A stretch of 64,000 bases of DNA from Agelas oroides (Eukaryota > Porifera > Demospongiae > Agelasida > Agelasidae), in NCBI GenBank assembly GCA_949130485.1, contig OX422186.1, positions 2,025,313 to 2,089,312 on the forward strand, read 5' to 3'. Below are positions 22,501 to 34,500 of this stretch, one piece after another. Both the position numbers and the translations under genes were made by a program. The stretch's first letter is position 1; the number at the start of each line of letters is the position of its first letter. The notes under the pieces were generated by a model. It was not told the origin of the DNA. It did not search any database and saw only the letters and a program-made list of their open reading frames with translations.

Positions 22501-25500
22501 GGGCATCGAGTCGCTGTAAACAAGACATGGGCGCTCTTTTGTGGTTAAATGCGGAAACACCAGAAAGAGCGCCCACCCCCCTCTTTGGCAGACTTGTAAG
22601 GTGCTCCGCCCATGGGCCCTTTTTCGCGAGACTACGGTATTTACAAATCTACAAGTAATGACTTTCAAAATCGTGACAATCTGAACAAGCCCAACTGTCA
22701 CAATGCTTTCATAAGTGATGACTGAGATGATATTCTTTTAGTGGAGAACGGTAAAAACCGTCATTACTCACTGGAGTACTCGAAGCTCTCTACATTTCTG
22801 GAGTGCTCTGCTGAGAGCTTTGCAGCCATCTACACTGATTTTGTTGTAACCAAGACTGTGGAAATAAATGCAGTGCTATATCAACAAAGTTACATATTGA
22901 CAGGCAATAGATAAGACATAAAGTCACAAAAATGTTATCTGAACGAAAACAAGTGCATGTAGGGATGAAACCCTCACAAACCAGCCCAAAAAGACGGGAA
23001 TGACACCACAATACTTTCACACCATCCCTACATCTTGCTTTCCAGCAAAGTTTAACAGTCCTGTTGCTCATGCAATCACTCGATAATGCCTGATATGGCT
23101 TATAGAGGCTGTTGACTAATCTAACACAGACATTTTGAGCGTGTCATTTGTGCACTTTTAATGTGGCCGCCATTTTTGGGGAGGCCATCCCTACATATGG
23201 CGTACTACCGTACACCATTATTTTGAACTATTTTTACCAAAGCATATTTGTGTAACGTGCTTTTTATCATAGAGAAATCTCATAAAAGCACTCCAGTAGG
23301 CCAACCATTTTCACACTTCATCTCTGCACCAAACACATGAAACAATGCCATGTTGTATTGTTGCTTCCTAATGCCTGACTATAGAAGTTCTACAACATTT
23401 TGGCTGAATTGCTTTGGCCGCTACACTTTTTAGGCCGAAAATTAATATTCATAACCTACTAGTAGCTCAACCTAGCCTCATTCCCTGTTGGAATATGATT
23501 ACTCAAAAAACTTGACAGGTTTTCATTTCTAACTATCAGAGTCCATAGAGTGCTTTGGACTTACATTTACATGTTAAGTTTATGCATTTAGGACTGTATT
23601 TACATGTACTAAACAATTATTTATTAAAGCTTATCTCTTACATTCAATTTTAGCCAATGAGTCCATTCGACGTAACATTTTTCAACTTATGCTGGGGTGC
23701 AGTGCATGATCAATACTTACTTTCAGCTATTCTATACAAATTTGTATTACTACCCACACACAAAGATGAGTGCACTTTCAACAGTCAGGGCTCTCGACCA
23801 ATGAATAAATAACAGTTTAGACTTAAAACTGGAGCCCCTATAAAGTGAGAGGAACATGGAATTTTTCTAAACCCACTTGTGCAAGGGACAGGAAAGGTAA
23901 CCCATTCAGTGCTGACCAAAGCATAATTCTACAGCCGACGCATATATGCACAGCACCTGGCACCTAAACTCACCAATTCCTACCTACCTCTCCTTTCTGC
24001 TAGTGCAGAACCCATCTCAACAATGAATTGTACCCAGTGAAAAGTCTCGTGCCCAGCCCGCATGCACCTCCTGGCAAGAAACGATCTGGTGAATAAGGTG
24101 AATTTCTTGGGCCTATTAAGTGATAAGGACCAATGAGATTGAGAGATGGGCCATTATTATGTAGTAATTCCCTTACAACAGTAAAATTTGTTTATCTCTA
24201 CTTAAGTTTCTGTACCTATTATGAGCGGCTTTGACCCAAAATGTTGCTAAGTTATACTGCACTAGCCCAAAATTTCAACTTGGTTCACCAGACCATTTTT
24301 CCACATGAAAGGGTGGGGTCCGGGGATGAGACTAACCGGTGACACCACACAATACAGTCATTATTCATTACAAGATTAAAGATTAGTGGCTAGCTATGAC
24401 ATGTTCCCACCTGTTTTATTGCATTCTACATTTCTGTTAACACATGCAGCGATGATGCTACCAATGTCATTTTTGTAGGATTTCAACAAGCAGTAAAATT
24501 GAGTTATCCATGTCCATAGCTATGAGCCACACTCAGTATCACCACACTGGCTAACTTGACAGAGGGTACAGACACCTCATTTGGCAGTGCAACCACACCC
24601 AACCACCATATTAAGGTAAACGATTTTTCCACTAAATTCATACACCTATTGAAGTAAGTTTATAGGTGCTGGGTTTGCATCCAGTTTTGAGAACACTTGA
24701 TGTTGAGTAGACTGGAGTTCTGTTGTCACAAGTCTCCGGAAATTGGTAACTTGTTACAGAACTGCATATTTCTCCAGAAGGCCCCATTACATTTCAGTTT
24801 CCTTTTTTCCCAAAGACATAGTTGTGCCAGTCCTCACCATTATTGATTACTTCTTTTCGAGTTTTCCTCAGAGGGAAGAAAATGTTTGTTAGACACTGTA
24901 TGATGTGTTGCTTACTATAATGCAGGTGTGCTATATTGTGTGTGCTAGACTTTTCAAAAATTGATGGAAAATTTTACAGTCCATGACTCAAATTTCATGT
25001 TGCAAAAATTTGCATCAACAAAGCTAACCAGTAAAACAGATATATAGTGTAATATCAGCCCGGCAATTCTATATGCAGGTTTTTATTTCCTAGAAAATGA
25101 TGAATCTGCTTTGGTTTAACATGTCTATATAATAGTATATGAAAACCCAAGGTTGTGTGCCAAAATTGCAAGAAGTCAGCTATAGCTAGCTTTCTCAAAA
25201 AGAGGGAACAATATGCACATAAAGTTCACAGGGAACAGTTGAGTTCTATGTTCCAACACTATGGCAGACAGGGGTGAAAAGCTGCAGGTAGCCATTGCTT
25301 GGCAGTTGACACATAAATATTTTTTATCTTATTGCATGAACCGGCACACAAAAAGCTTCCCTCAGGCAAGTGTGAGAACTAACTCAGTAAGTAATGACTT
25401 GCACTAATAGTAAGCATGCATACTAGTTGCAGCTGTGTAAAACTATTATCTTCACAGAGGAGGACTCCACAATAACAGAGCTGCGACTAACATGCTACTG

Positions 25501-28500
25501 TGTGCCACTGGGCACTATGATCGCTCCACCTTTTCCCTTTCTGCCAAAGATGGCAATCATCACAAATAACTGTTGGGGTGCACCCTCAAGGTTACTATAA
25601 TTGTCGTTGTAGGATGCAGTGGGGAGTGCTATATGCAGTTAGAGCACATTTGCCTATAGCCATAGTATCCTTAAAAAGTTTATAAAACTCGCTGTAGCTT
25701 GACTGCTATTTTTATCATGATCAAAGCATTGAATAAACCACATATAACAATCACTTGACCTTCAAAGTGGACAACACCACTTGTAAATGCCAGTAAACCT
25801 TGGAGCATATGGTTGTGGTACCACCACTAATAGTCGGACCACTCGAAAAAGGTTGGTAAGTTAATACTTACTTCAAGATTTCCAGTTCCTTGCACACTTG
25901 CATGGCTTTGCTTAAAGCTTTGCACCCATCATCTCCAAATTCATTTGAAGTAAGGCTGTGAAAAATAATACGATACTCAGTCAATAGTACACTCACAGAG
26001 CATCATGCACCAAATCAAATTATTTAAAATAAAGTGATTCATACAACATAGTATTGTTATTGCTATGGCAAAAAAGATGTTAGCCTCGTTCCCACGCTCT
26101 CTCCACACACAAACAAAAAAACCTTTTCCATACTGCAAGCGACGGAAAGCTGGGTGGGGTCTGGGAACGAGGCTATAAAGATCAAATTTGCATTCCTTTT
26201 ACAAGGTTTAAAGGCTAATGTTTTTGCTACAATGACTGCACAAACACTAAAAGGATATTAGAACTAAATCTCAGGTGCATCCAAAAACTTGACTATTGAG
26301 AAAGTGAATTCGTTGATTCATTGGAGCTACCTTGTCAAGTAGCAAAGTGTACCATGAGTTTGTGTCACTAAAAAGGAGTGAGCTTCTACCATTTTAAAAG
26401 CTTGCTGGTACCTGTTATTTAAATCCAGGCAAGAGCAGTTCTTGTCTGCATGTATCCGAGATGTTAGTCATTATATTTGCTAATTAAGTACTGCTGAACA
26501 TGAAAGTATAGCTTATCTACAATACTTTCCCAATGTTTAAGATGCTAGAAACCCAAATTTTGCAGGGCATTCCAAGGTGAATTGAAGCTTTTAAAAAGCT
26601 ATGATTACTTAAGCTTTTAAGAAGCTATGATTACTTAAGCTTTTAAGAAGCTATGATTACTTAAATCAGAAAGACACAAAATTAATACTTCAATCAAATG
26701 TTTTTACTTCGTATGCAGGAATTTTGAATGAAAATCTAATGCTTGGTAGCTGCACAGGACAAAATCATGATTGCAGCACAAATAAACACTACCCATAATA
26801 ATAAAACACCAGAAATACATCTAGCAACTAAAGGCATTCTTTTTTATTGCAACAGTGATGTAGCTATAACTGCGCATTGGCTATCCTTGTTCTACCATTT
26901 TGCCGATCTCTTTCAAAATTCACCTGTTCATGTCTCCAAATTTGTTGCACCGAAAAAAAAGCTGGTTGCAACTGTCAACATTGACCACGGAGTATGAGGC
27001 TAGCACATGTCAAGTGGTGTTAACAACCAGTCATTTCCACAATATTTGAACCTACCACTGTATGCACATTGAAAATTTTAAGATCTCTTTTTGCATATAC
27101 TGTATTATACAAAGCAGCGAGGCCATGAGTACCATGTGCAAAATAAAGATCTAACATACTTAGTAGCCATCGTCCCTGTCCTCATTAACTGACTAATAAG
27201 TTCTTAATGTGACGACCCTCCATGTGTCTCAATGGGGGAAGAAAAAGCTGTTACCGTGGTAATGACTACTAAAGTTGGTTAATTCTATTGTACTATGCCG
27301 ATTTAGTGTGTATATATGGCAGTCCCGTGTAGAAATCGAAGGTTATTCCGTCGCGTATTTTGATCGCATCGCTGTGTTTGAAGTGCCGTATCGCTGAACT
27401 TCCGTTAAGGGCGGGGCTAATACGTGCTTCGTAGATGCATGAATATCTAATGAATCTACGAATCGCCTATGACTCCCGCCCTTAACGGAAGTTCAGCGAT
27501 ACGGCGCTTCGAAGGCAGCGATGCAATCGAAATACGCAATGGAATAACCTTCGATTTCTACACGGGACTGCCACATATGCATACTGAAAATCACATAAAT
27601 GACAAATTTTCATATCAAAAACCAGGATGTTATATACTGGGGATAACATGTGGAGATTAGTGCCGCAGTAATCAACACTGTCAAAGGATGACATTTGACT
27701 GCCACTTGTTTTAGAGTTTGCTTTCAAACATTCTCAACCAAAAAAATGCAAAGGATTAAGTTACTTGTAGGTGACTTCTCTCCACATATGTCCACTCCAT
27801 TCATACAGTACAAATGCAAATGTCAATTTCTGTGAAGATTGCGTCTATATGGAATGGCACTTTACTAGTGTAGCAGCTACATGACTGTTATATGCTTTGT
27901 TGTTGTAGCTAGGTCAACTTGCCTTAACTTCTGAAGATGGATCATGGCCACTGACAGAGCCATGCACCCCTCAGATCCTATGCAGTTACCTTTTAGGCTA
28001 AAGATGCATGAACATATAATTTGCATGTAAAATGAATAATAAAAAAGAAAACAGCATCATCATTTCACAACAAATTCAAGTCTAAACTACACCCCAGGAT
28101 GCTCACAGAACCTAGAGTTTGGTTCTGAAGATTTATTTTAGCTAAAGTTTATAAAGTCCTAGCTTCATCAGAAGGCTTTAGCTTTCAAAACATTTTTTAG
28201 TGCTTTATCACAAGGCCTTTTTCAAAACAAGCTTCAGCTTAAAGAGAGGAGTTACACATCAGTTTTCTATCATTGGTTATTATATTATTATTATATAAGC
28301 ATCACCATAGTACAATGCTATACTGGGAATCACTAGTTTGTTGCCATCTGTATTGTTACGAGTGCACAGCATGAGCAACAATGCCAACGGGAACAAACAA
28401 ACGAGTGATATTTTCCGGGTATAGCTTGGTACTATGGTGATAATGATTTTATCATAGGCTAATTTTAAGGGGTTCCCCGGGACCGACGGCTTAACATCCC

Positions 28501-31500
28501 CTCCGAAGGACGCGAAGGAAAACCTTCTACTCAATTTTTGAGGTAGGGCTGAGTGCACCCAGAAGAGAAATAAATCTCTGCTGCAAGTGGGACTGGAACC
28601 CTGGACCTTTCGATCCGCAGTCCAGTGCTTTAACCAATAGGCCACCAGCAACTCTAAGTTATCATTGTTGAACAAAATTTGGATGACAAGAAAATGACAC
28701 TTTAACTACCGCACACTTTTGTGTTTAACCGTCTTCCGCGAGGGTTTTGGGCAACTATATTAGTCTTGCTGATCAAAAAGAGGAAGGCTGGGTGCTTAAA
28801 TAAGCTTTTAGCATATTTGTGGCGAAGTTATACGGTTTTTGCTTAAGTATTGCATATATGTCGTGTCCGCGCCATCCCTACTTAGAGAGTCTACCGACTC
28901 TCTGATACACCACCATATGAGCATATGCGCCGTTGCCCCAACAACAGCCTAACTTAACCCTAAATCAGATCAGAACTTTGAAACGCACTTTGGCATTGTA
29001 GGAGCCTGATATGGATTCTTGCATGACTTGTAGTAAAGGTTCCTGCTAGGTACAGGGTAAAAGTCGCATTACGTCACACAACAAGTGGTGACTTACATCG
29101 TGGTATTGACGTTTGTCGCACCCAGGCCTAAAAACTACGCTTAGCGGGCTATTGACCAATCAGATTAGTATTACACTTTTTTGGACAATAAAGTATCAAA
29201 AAAGTGTAATACTAATCTGATTGGTCTATGCGAAGGGCCCGGTATGTGGTTGCTACAGAAATGCTGCATGGATGCAGCCTTTCATTTTTCAAATTTGGGT
29301 GGAGCAGAAGGCGGAGCTCTCTTTCTCGGACTACAATGCAAATAGCTGTATGCTATAACAGCACTTTACTGATGGTAAAACAGTAGAAGTATCGAGCGAA
29401 GGTGTTTCAGGACTTGTTTTGATGTAGGAGAGTATAGGCGGTAGCGAAAACGGCCATGAAGAGTGTGTTTACAAAACTACGGAAGCTCGGTACGGGTTGG
29501 TATGCACTGTGTTTCTGTTCAGCTCATGCTTGCATGTTTAGCATCATATCCAGGCTTTCTCTCCACAATGTTTGCTGCTTGCGTTACAGCAAAGGTTAGT
29601 AGGTGCTACAAAAGGCAAACCACCTACGGTCAGCACTGCGGCCATGTTTCGTGACCTCGTCGTGGGGCGAGGCTCACGATAGGTTGCCGCATATTTTAGT
29701 ACTTTTTTTTTAATACCCGAACCCTGGCGATATATATATGTACGGATAGCCCATGGATAGCTCTAGAATAATGAGCCATAATTCCCTTGCCTCTCAGGGA
29801 GGGAAAAAGCACAGATAAACCTCACCTGCTGTACAGGCAAACTATACTAACTGGGATATATTTATTCAACCTAATAATGAGAGTTTCCACCAGTATAGAT
29901 AATATATACCATAATATTATATATTATCTATAGTTCCACTGACTTGTGCATGGTATATAAACAGGAATCTAGCTAAGCTTCAAATTACAGTTAAGAATGA
30001 TTCTTTACAACATACTATTAACAAATTTGTTTTATGTACACCAATACTGTATAAGTTACATTATACAGCTCATAATCAGATTTAGCAAATGCTCATGACA
30101 GATGTTCTCAACAACACCTTACCAAGTAACCAGTTGGCTAGTATATAGCCTTGTTCCCAAGTGTTTTCCTAAAGCTTAACCTCACAGAGGCAAGGGGAAA
30201 TTGATGCTGTCCTCTGCGGATGTTACGTTTGAACATGTATCCTCACATTTAACAAAAATGGACTCCTAATAAGACATTAAGAAACAAAAACACAATATTT
30301 AGGAGGTGGATTGTGTAAGATAAAACATATACTTTGAGGTTAGTAAGCAGTGGTTAAGTGCACAATATGTACTAAATCTTTAGCCTCGTTCCCAGGCTCT
30401 CCCGTTACCCCGATGAAAATAAAAACGGGGCTACCAAATCTTTGAGTTAGCACATGTGAGACAAGTATGTGTACATAAACACTAAATGCAGCCTAATAAA
30501 CGTGATTTTGAGAGATTGACATTTTGAAAGAAACATCTTGTTCTCAGTATTGGCTGGTAATATGTACAAGTGAACAATGCACATCAAGCAAATCCCAGTG
30601 ACTGTTTTTTGAAATAAAAATTGTTGGTTGTCCGAAACTAGACCTGTATTTTAAAATTTTTGTTCAAGTAGGCAGGAAAAAAGAATTGTTCGCCCAAGTT
30701 TCAAAGGAATGGCATGCAACCTATGCCACAAATCTTAGATCTTGGATATGCCTAGGAAAATGTGACACAGATTCTTTTGGAAATTTATCACCTAAAAATG
30801 ACATGTGATTGATACATCAAGCAAGTATTTGAACTTTGAACCTTGATTCACAGTTTAAAAATGTGCATGGTGGCTCACAAAGCCACTATGGCCATAGCCG
30901 TGTTAGTTGAAGCTTACATCATTCTGATCATTTGATAGAGTTTACTGACTACTGGTGTGTAGACATCTATAAGGCCAGGCAAACTAGATTTATTGTTTCG
31001 CATCAGCCACTTACTTGATTTGCGTGCGGGCGGGCGGTCATTATTCATTATTCATTACTAGCATATGATATATACACTTGACAAATCCACGGCGCTACGG
31101 CCATTAAAGTGGTGTCTCATTGCTTGTAAGGCTTATCAGTTGAGGCGGCAGGTCTCAGACGAAGCGGGTGCTGATGCGAAACAATAAATCTAGTTTGCCT
31201 GGCCTAATGGCTAGTGCCTGCAGTATTTGCAGGAGAATCGCTGCATATAATGCTATAATCTCAACGTTAGACAAAGTTACTCAGACAGCTGCAAGCATCT
31301 GTATGTACATGGTTAATAAACTTTCTGTTTCAGGAACTTTCTGTCAGTGGCGTAGCTACACCCGGGCATACCCGGGCCTGGCGAATTTTTTTTTTGGACG
31401 AGGTTCGAGAACTTAGTTGCAAAACGACGGAAAATTAATGACAGGGTTGTACCCTGTTCTGGTAGCTTATGTAATTGGAATGACGTAATATGCCTGTCAA

Positions 31501-34500
31501 GATCCGAGAAAGTCGCTGAGTTTGCCCAGTGCCAGTGTGTTGTCCCTTGCCGTCTGAAGTTGACAAGACTGTGTCAAAAGTCATGATTTACACACACAAA
31601 GTGAGAGGTTGAACTTAAAGACATTTTCTGTCAGCAAAGTACCGCTTTCAAGGCCTGCTGATAATTTACTTACTAAATACGGCACTGGAACATTTGGTCT
31701 CGGTTGCCTTTGGCTTCCATCCTACTATCTGGCATAGCTACCATTGGCATCAATACTTGATTTTAGCATTGTAATTTTACTCTGCGATCTGAACTCTTGG
31801 AATCAACTGTTTTCTATAATCACACGTTACGATAAAGGCCGGACTAAATCATTCAAGTCGTCACAGTGTGTAAGAGAGGAACTAGAAGTATCACAATTTT
31901 CTACAGCAAGTGTTTGTTTTGATCAGCAGAATGACGGAAAATGTCTCTAACCTCTCACATCATAAGGTAAAGCAGGATATTCTGATAGCATTTCATGCAA
32001 GGGAAATTGATACCAGAGAATAGATCAAATGCTTCTGTGAATCAAGCAGGCCTGCTGACATTTATCAACAATGTTTTCCCCTTGCTAAACTCCACAGTAT
32101 CGTGGAGACATTAGCTGGAATGACACTGCGATTGGAATAGCCCTGCTTTGCCTTAATCATGCTTGTGATTATCCTGACGTTTTTGCCAAGTTGAGGGCAT
32201 CATCACAACGTTATGAGTCCATGTGTGTACAGAAAGACTATGAAAAACTTTGCTGTCATACAGTGGACACACAAGATATGAAACAACTAGTCTTGCTGGG
32301 CACACCTATATATAGTTACTGATTTCTGTGCAGTTAGGGCGGTTGCTATAAATGCATTTCAAGTCACTCCACTCACGCAGTGGGGGCAGCCAGTGACACT
32401 ATGGAATACTGGGGGGACAAAAGTCGATGGATAAGGTGTTGTCTGCGTCCACAAGACTAGGGCCCGCAGACTATTATTTTTTAGACAGGGTTCAAGAACT
32501 TAGTCACCAAAATGATGGAAAGTTAATGACAGGGTTGTACCCATTCTGGTAGGTAATATGCCTGCGAAGATCAGAGAAAGTCGCTGGCTGTGTGTGAATA
32601 CCCAGTGTGTTGTTCTTTGCCCATCTCTATGTGGGTCAAAAGTCATGATTCACCCACACAAAATGAGAGGTTAGACTTGGAGACATTTAAAGTACAACTT
32701 TCCTATCAAAATTCTGACTGCCAAAATGATACTATTACTACTGTGAGACTGTTGGGGTGTGTTGCCTTGCGTTCCCTCATACAGCAACTGGCATGAACTA
32801 TTTTGTACATCATACCGTAGGTTAAAACATCGACCAACTTCGTTTACCAAACATTGATTCCTACCAAAATATAAAGAGGGAACATAAAAGCAGAGCTATC
32901 ACAATCTTACAGAAGCAGTTGCATTGGCCAGCTGAATGACAATGTCATCATTTGGTAATGCGAAATGCCTCTTAAATTCTCATCTCGTTTGTGAAAATAT
33001 GATGAATTTAGCCAATGAAAATGCCATATCAATTTCTAGAAATATGTTAATTCTGCTGATCAAAACTAACATTTGCTGTGCGATTGTGATACTTCTGCTA
33101 TTAGGTTCCTCTCTTGAATGATTTAGTTCTTTATCGTAACGTGTGATCCACCAGCAACATCAAACCTCATAAACATTTACTCAACATTCAAAGTCTCTTT
33201 AACCCATGATGTTTATGTGCCTATCAAAGGCCGAAGGTTATATATTATCTATGAGGCAACAGACCCAACGTTTCAGTGCTGTAGTTAGTAAATTATCAGC
33301 AGGCCTTGAAAGCGGTACTTTGCTGACAGAAAATGCCTCTAAGTTCAACCTCTCACTTTGTGTGGGTAAATCACGACTTTTGACTCAGTCTTGTCAACTT
33401 CAGACAGCAAGGAACAACACACTGGGCAAACTCAGTGACTTTCTCGGATCTTGACAGGCATATTACGTCATTCCAATTACGTAAGCTCCAGAATGGGTAC
33501 AACCCTGTCATTAATTTTCCGTCGTTTTGCGACTAAGTTCTCGAAAAAAAAAGTCGCCCGGGCCTGTGCCCACGTTAAATTCGCTGGTGCCTGGGTAAAA
33601 ATAATGTAGAAAGCTAAGGTCAAACATCCCTTATTAGCATGTGCGATCGCAAGTTTCATGCGGACATAAATCCAGCATACAGGTAAGTCTGAAGAATGGT
33701 ATTTGTGGCTGAAAACGGCCTCAGAAGCGATCTCAGAGTGTATAATTTGAAAAATTTTACACTAGTGGCAGGAGCATGTCCAAGGTCCCCTAGCAAATGC
33801 ATGTTACGCACACACTGAGTGTGCCCATGCTGTACCCACGTAACTTGCTCATCCTGGCTACACCACTGCTTTCTGTTCTATACCCATTTCAGAAAAAGAA
33901 TGCCCAACGTACAATATTGTAATTTGGAGTTTAGACCTCTATATATCATAAAGCTGTTAGGAAAGAGAACATGAAAATGAGCAACTGGAGATTTAGTTGC
34001 AATCTGCGTGAATGTCAAGAAAAACTAATGTACATCTCTTCAATCCCTCTTGCCCAATATAGTTTTTCCGCTTTTGTTGCAAATATAACCATTATTTAAA
34101 CAAGACAACCTTCTAAAGAAAGAAGACCATGACTGAAGTATACTTTGATGGTAAAATTTCTTCAGATCAGATGGTAGTCCTGCATGTGCATCTGTCATGA
34201 TATATATGAGGGGACAAGAAAAACTACTAAAAGGCGATAAAAGCTGCAGAACAGTATTGCATAAAAGATGGAAGGACTAAGAGTCCTATGCTGTGGACGA
34301 AGAGACAGGAACAAAAAAAATAAACAATCTTTTGTCCATCAGTAATGTTTAGTGTGTGGTTGTAAACATTTGTGTGCTTTTCATCTCTTGAGCCCCACAT
34401 TTGGTGAACATGCATACATGCATGTGAATCAGCAATAAACACACATGTTCAATTTGTTTTTGGCCATTCAAAGAGACTCAACATATCTGATCAAATTGCC

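Larger units (their letters stand above)
25956..27922 (-). other. NLR intron with repeats
   Basis: It contains an 'AGCCTCGTTCCCA' inverted-repeat MITE at about 26082-26177, a 26-bp tandem repeat at 26585-26664 and the long hairpin at 27313-27577. Confidence 0.6.

Noticed and set aside
22371..22701. Overlapping open frames of 60-95 codons on both strands
   Set aside because: They fall mainly inside a CpG-rich MITE (22141-22638) where stops are rare by composition.
28540..28655. Functional tRNA gene
   Set aside because: Boxes A and B are present but the acceptor and anticodon stems do not pair properly, and the sequence continues into a SINE body.
28270..28680. 131-codon minus-strand frame as a gene
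   Set aside because: It is the translation of the SINE head and flanks; the apparent coding potential is accidental.
33206..33454. Open frame of 82 codons on the + strand
   Set aside because: It lies wholly in the right arm of the 31345-33868 inverted-repeat element and its sequence is the inverse of the left arm, so it is not an independent gene.
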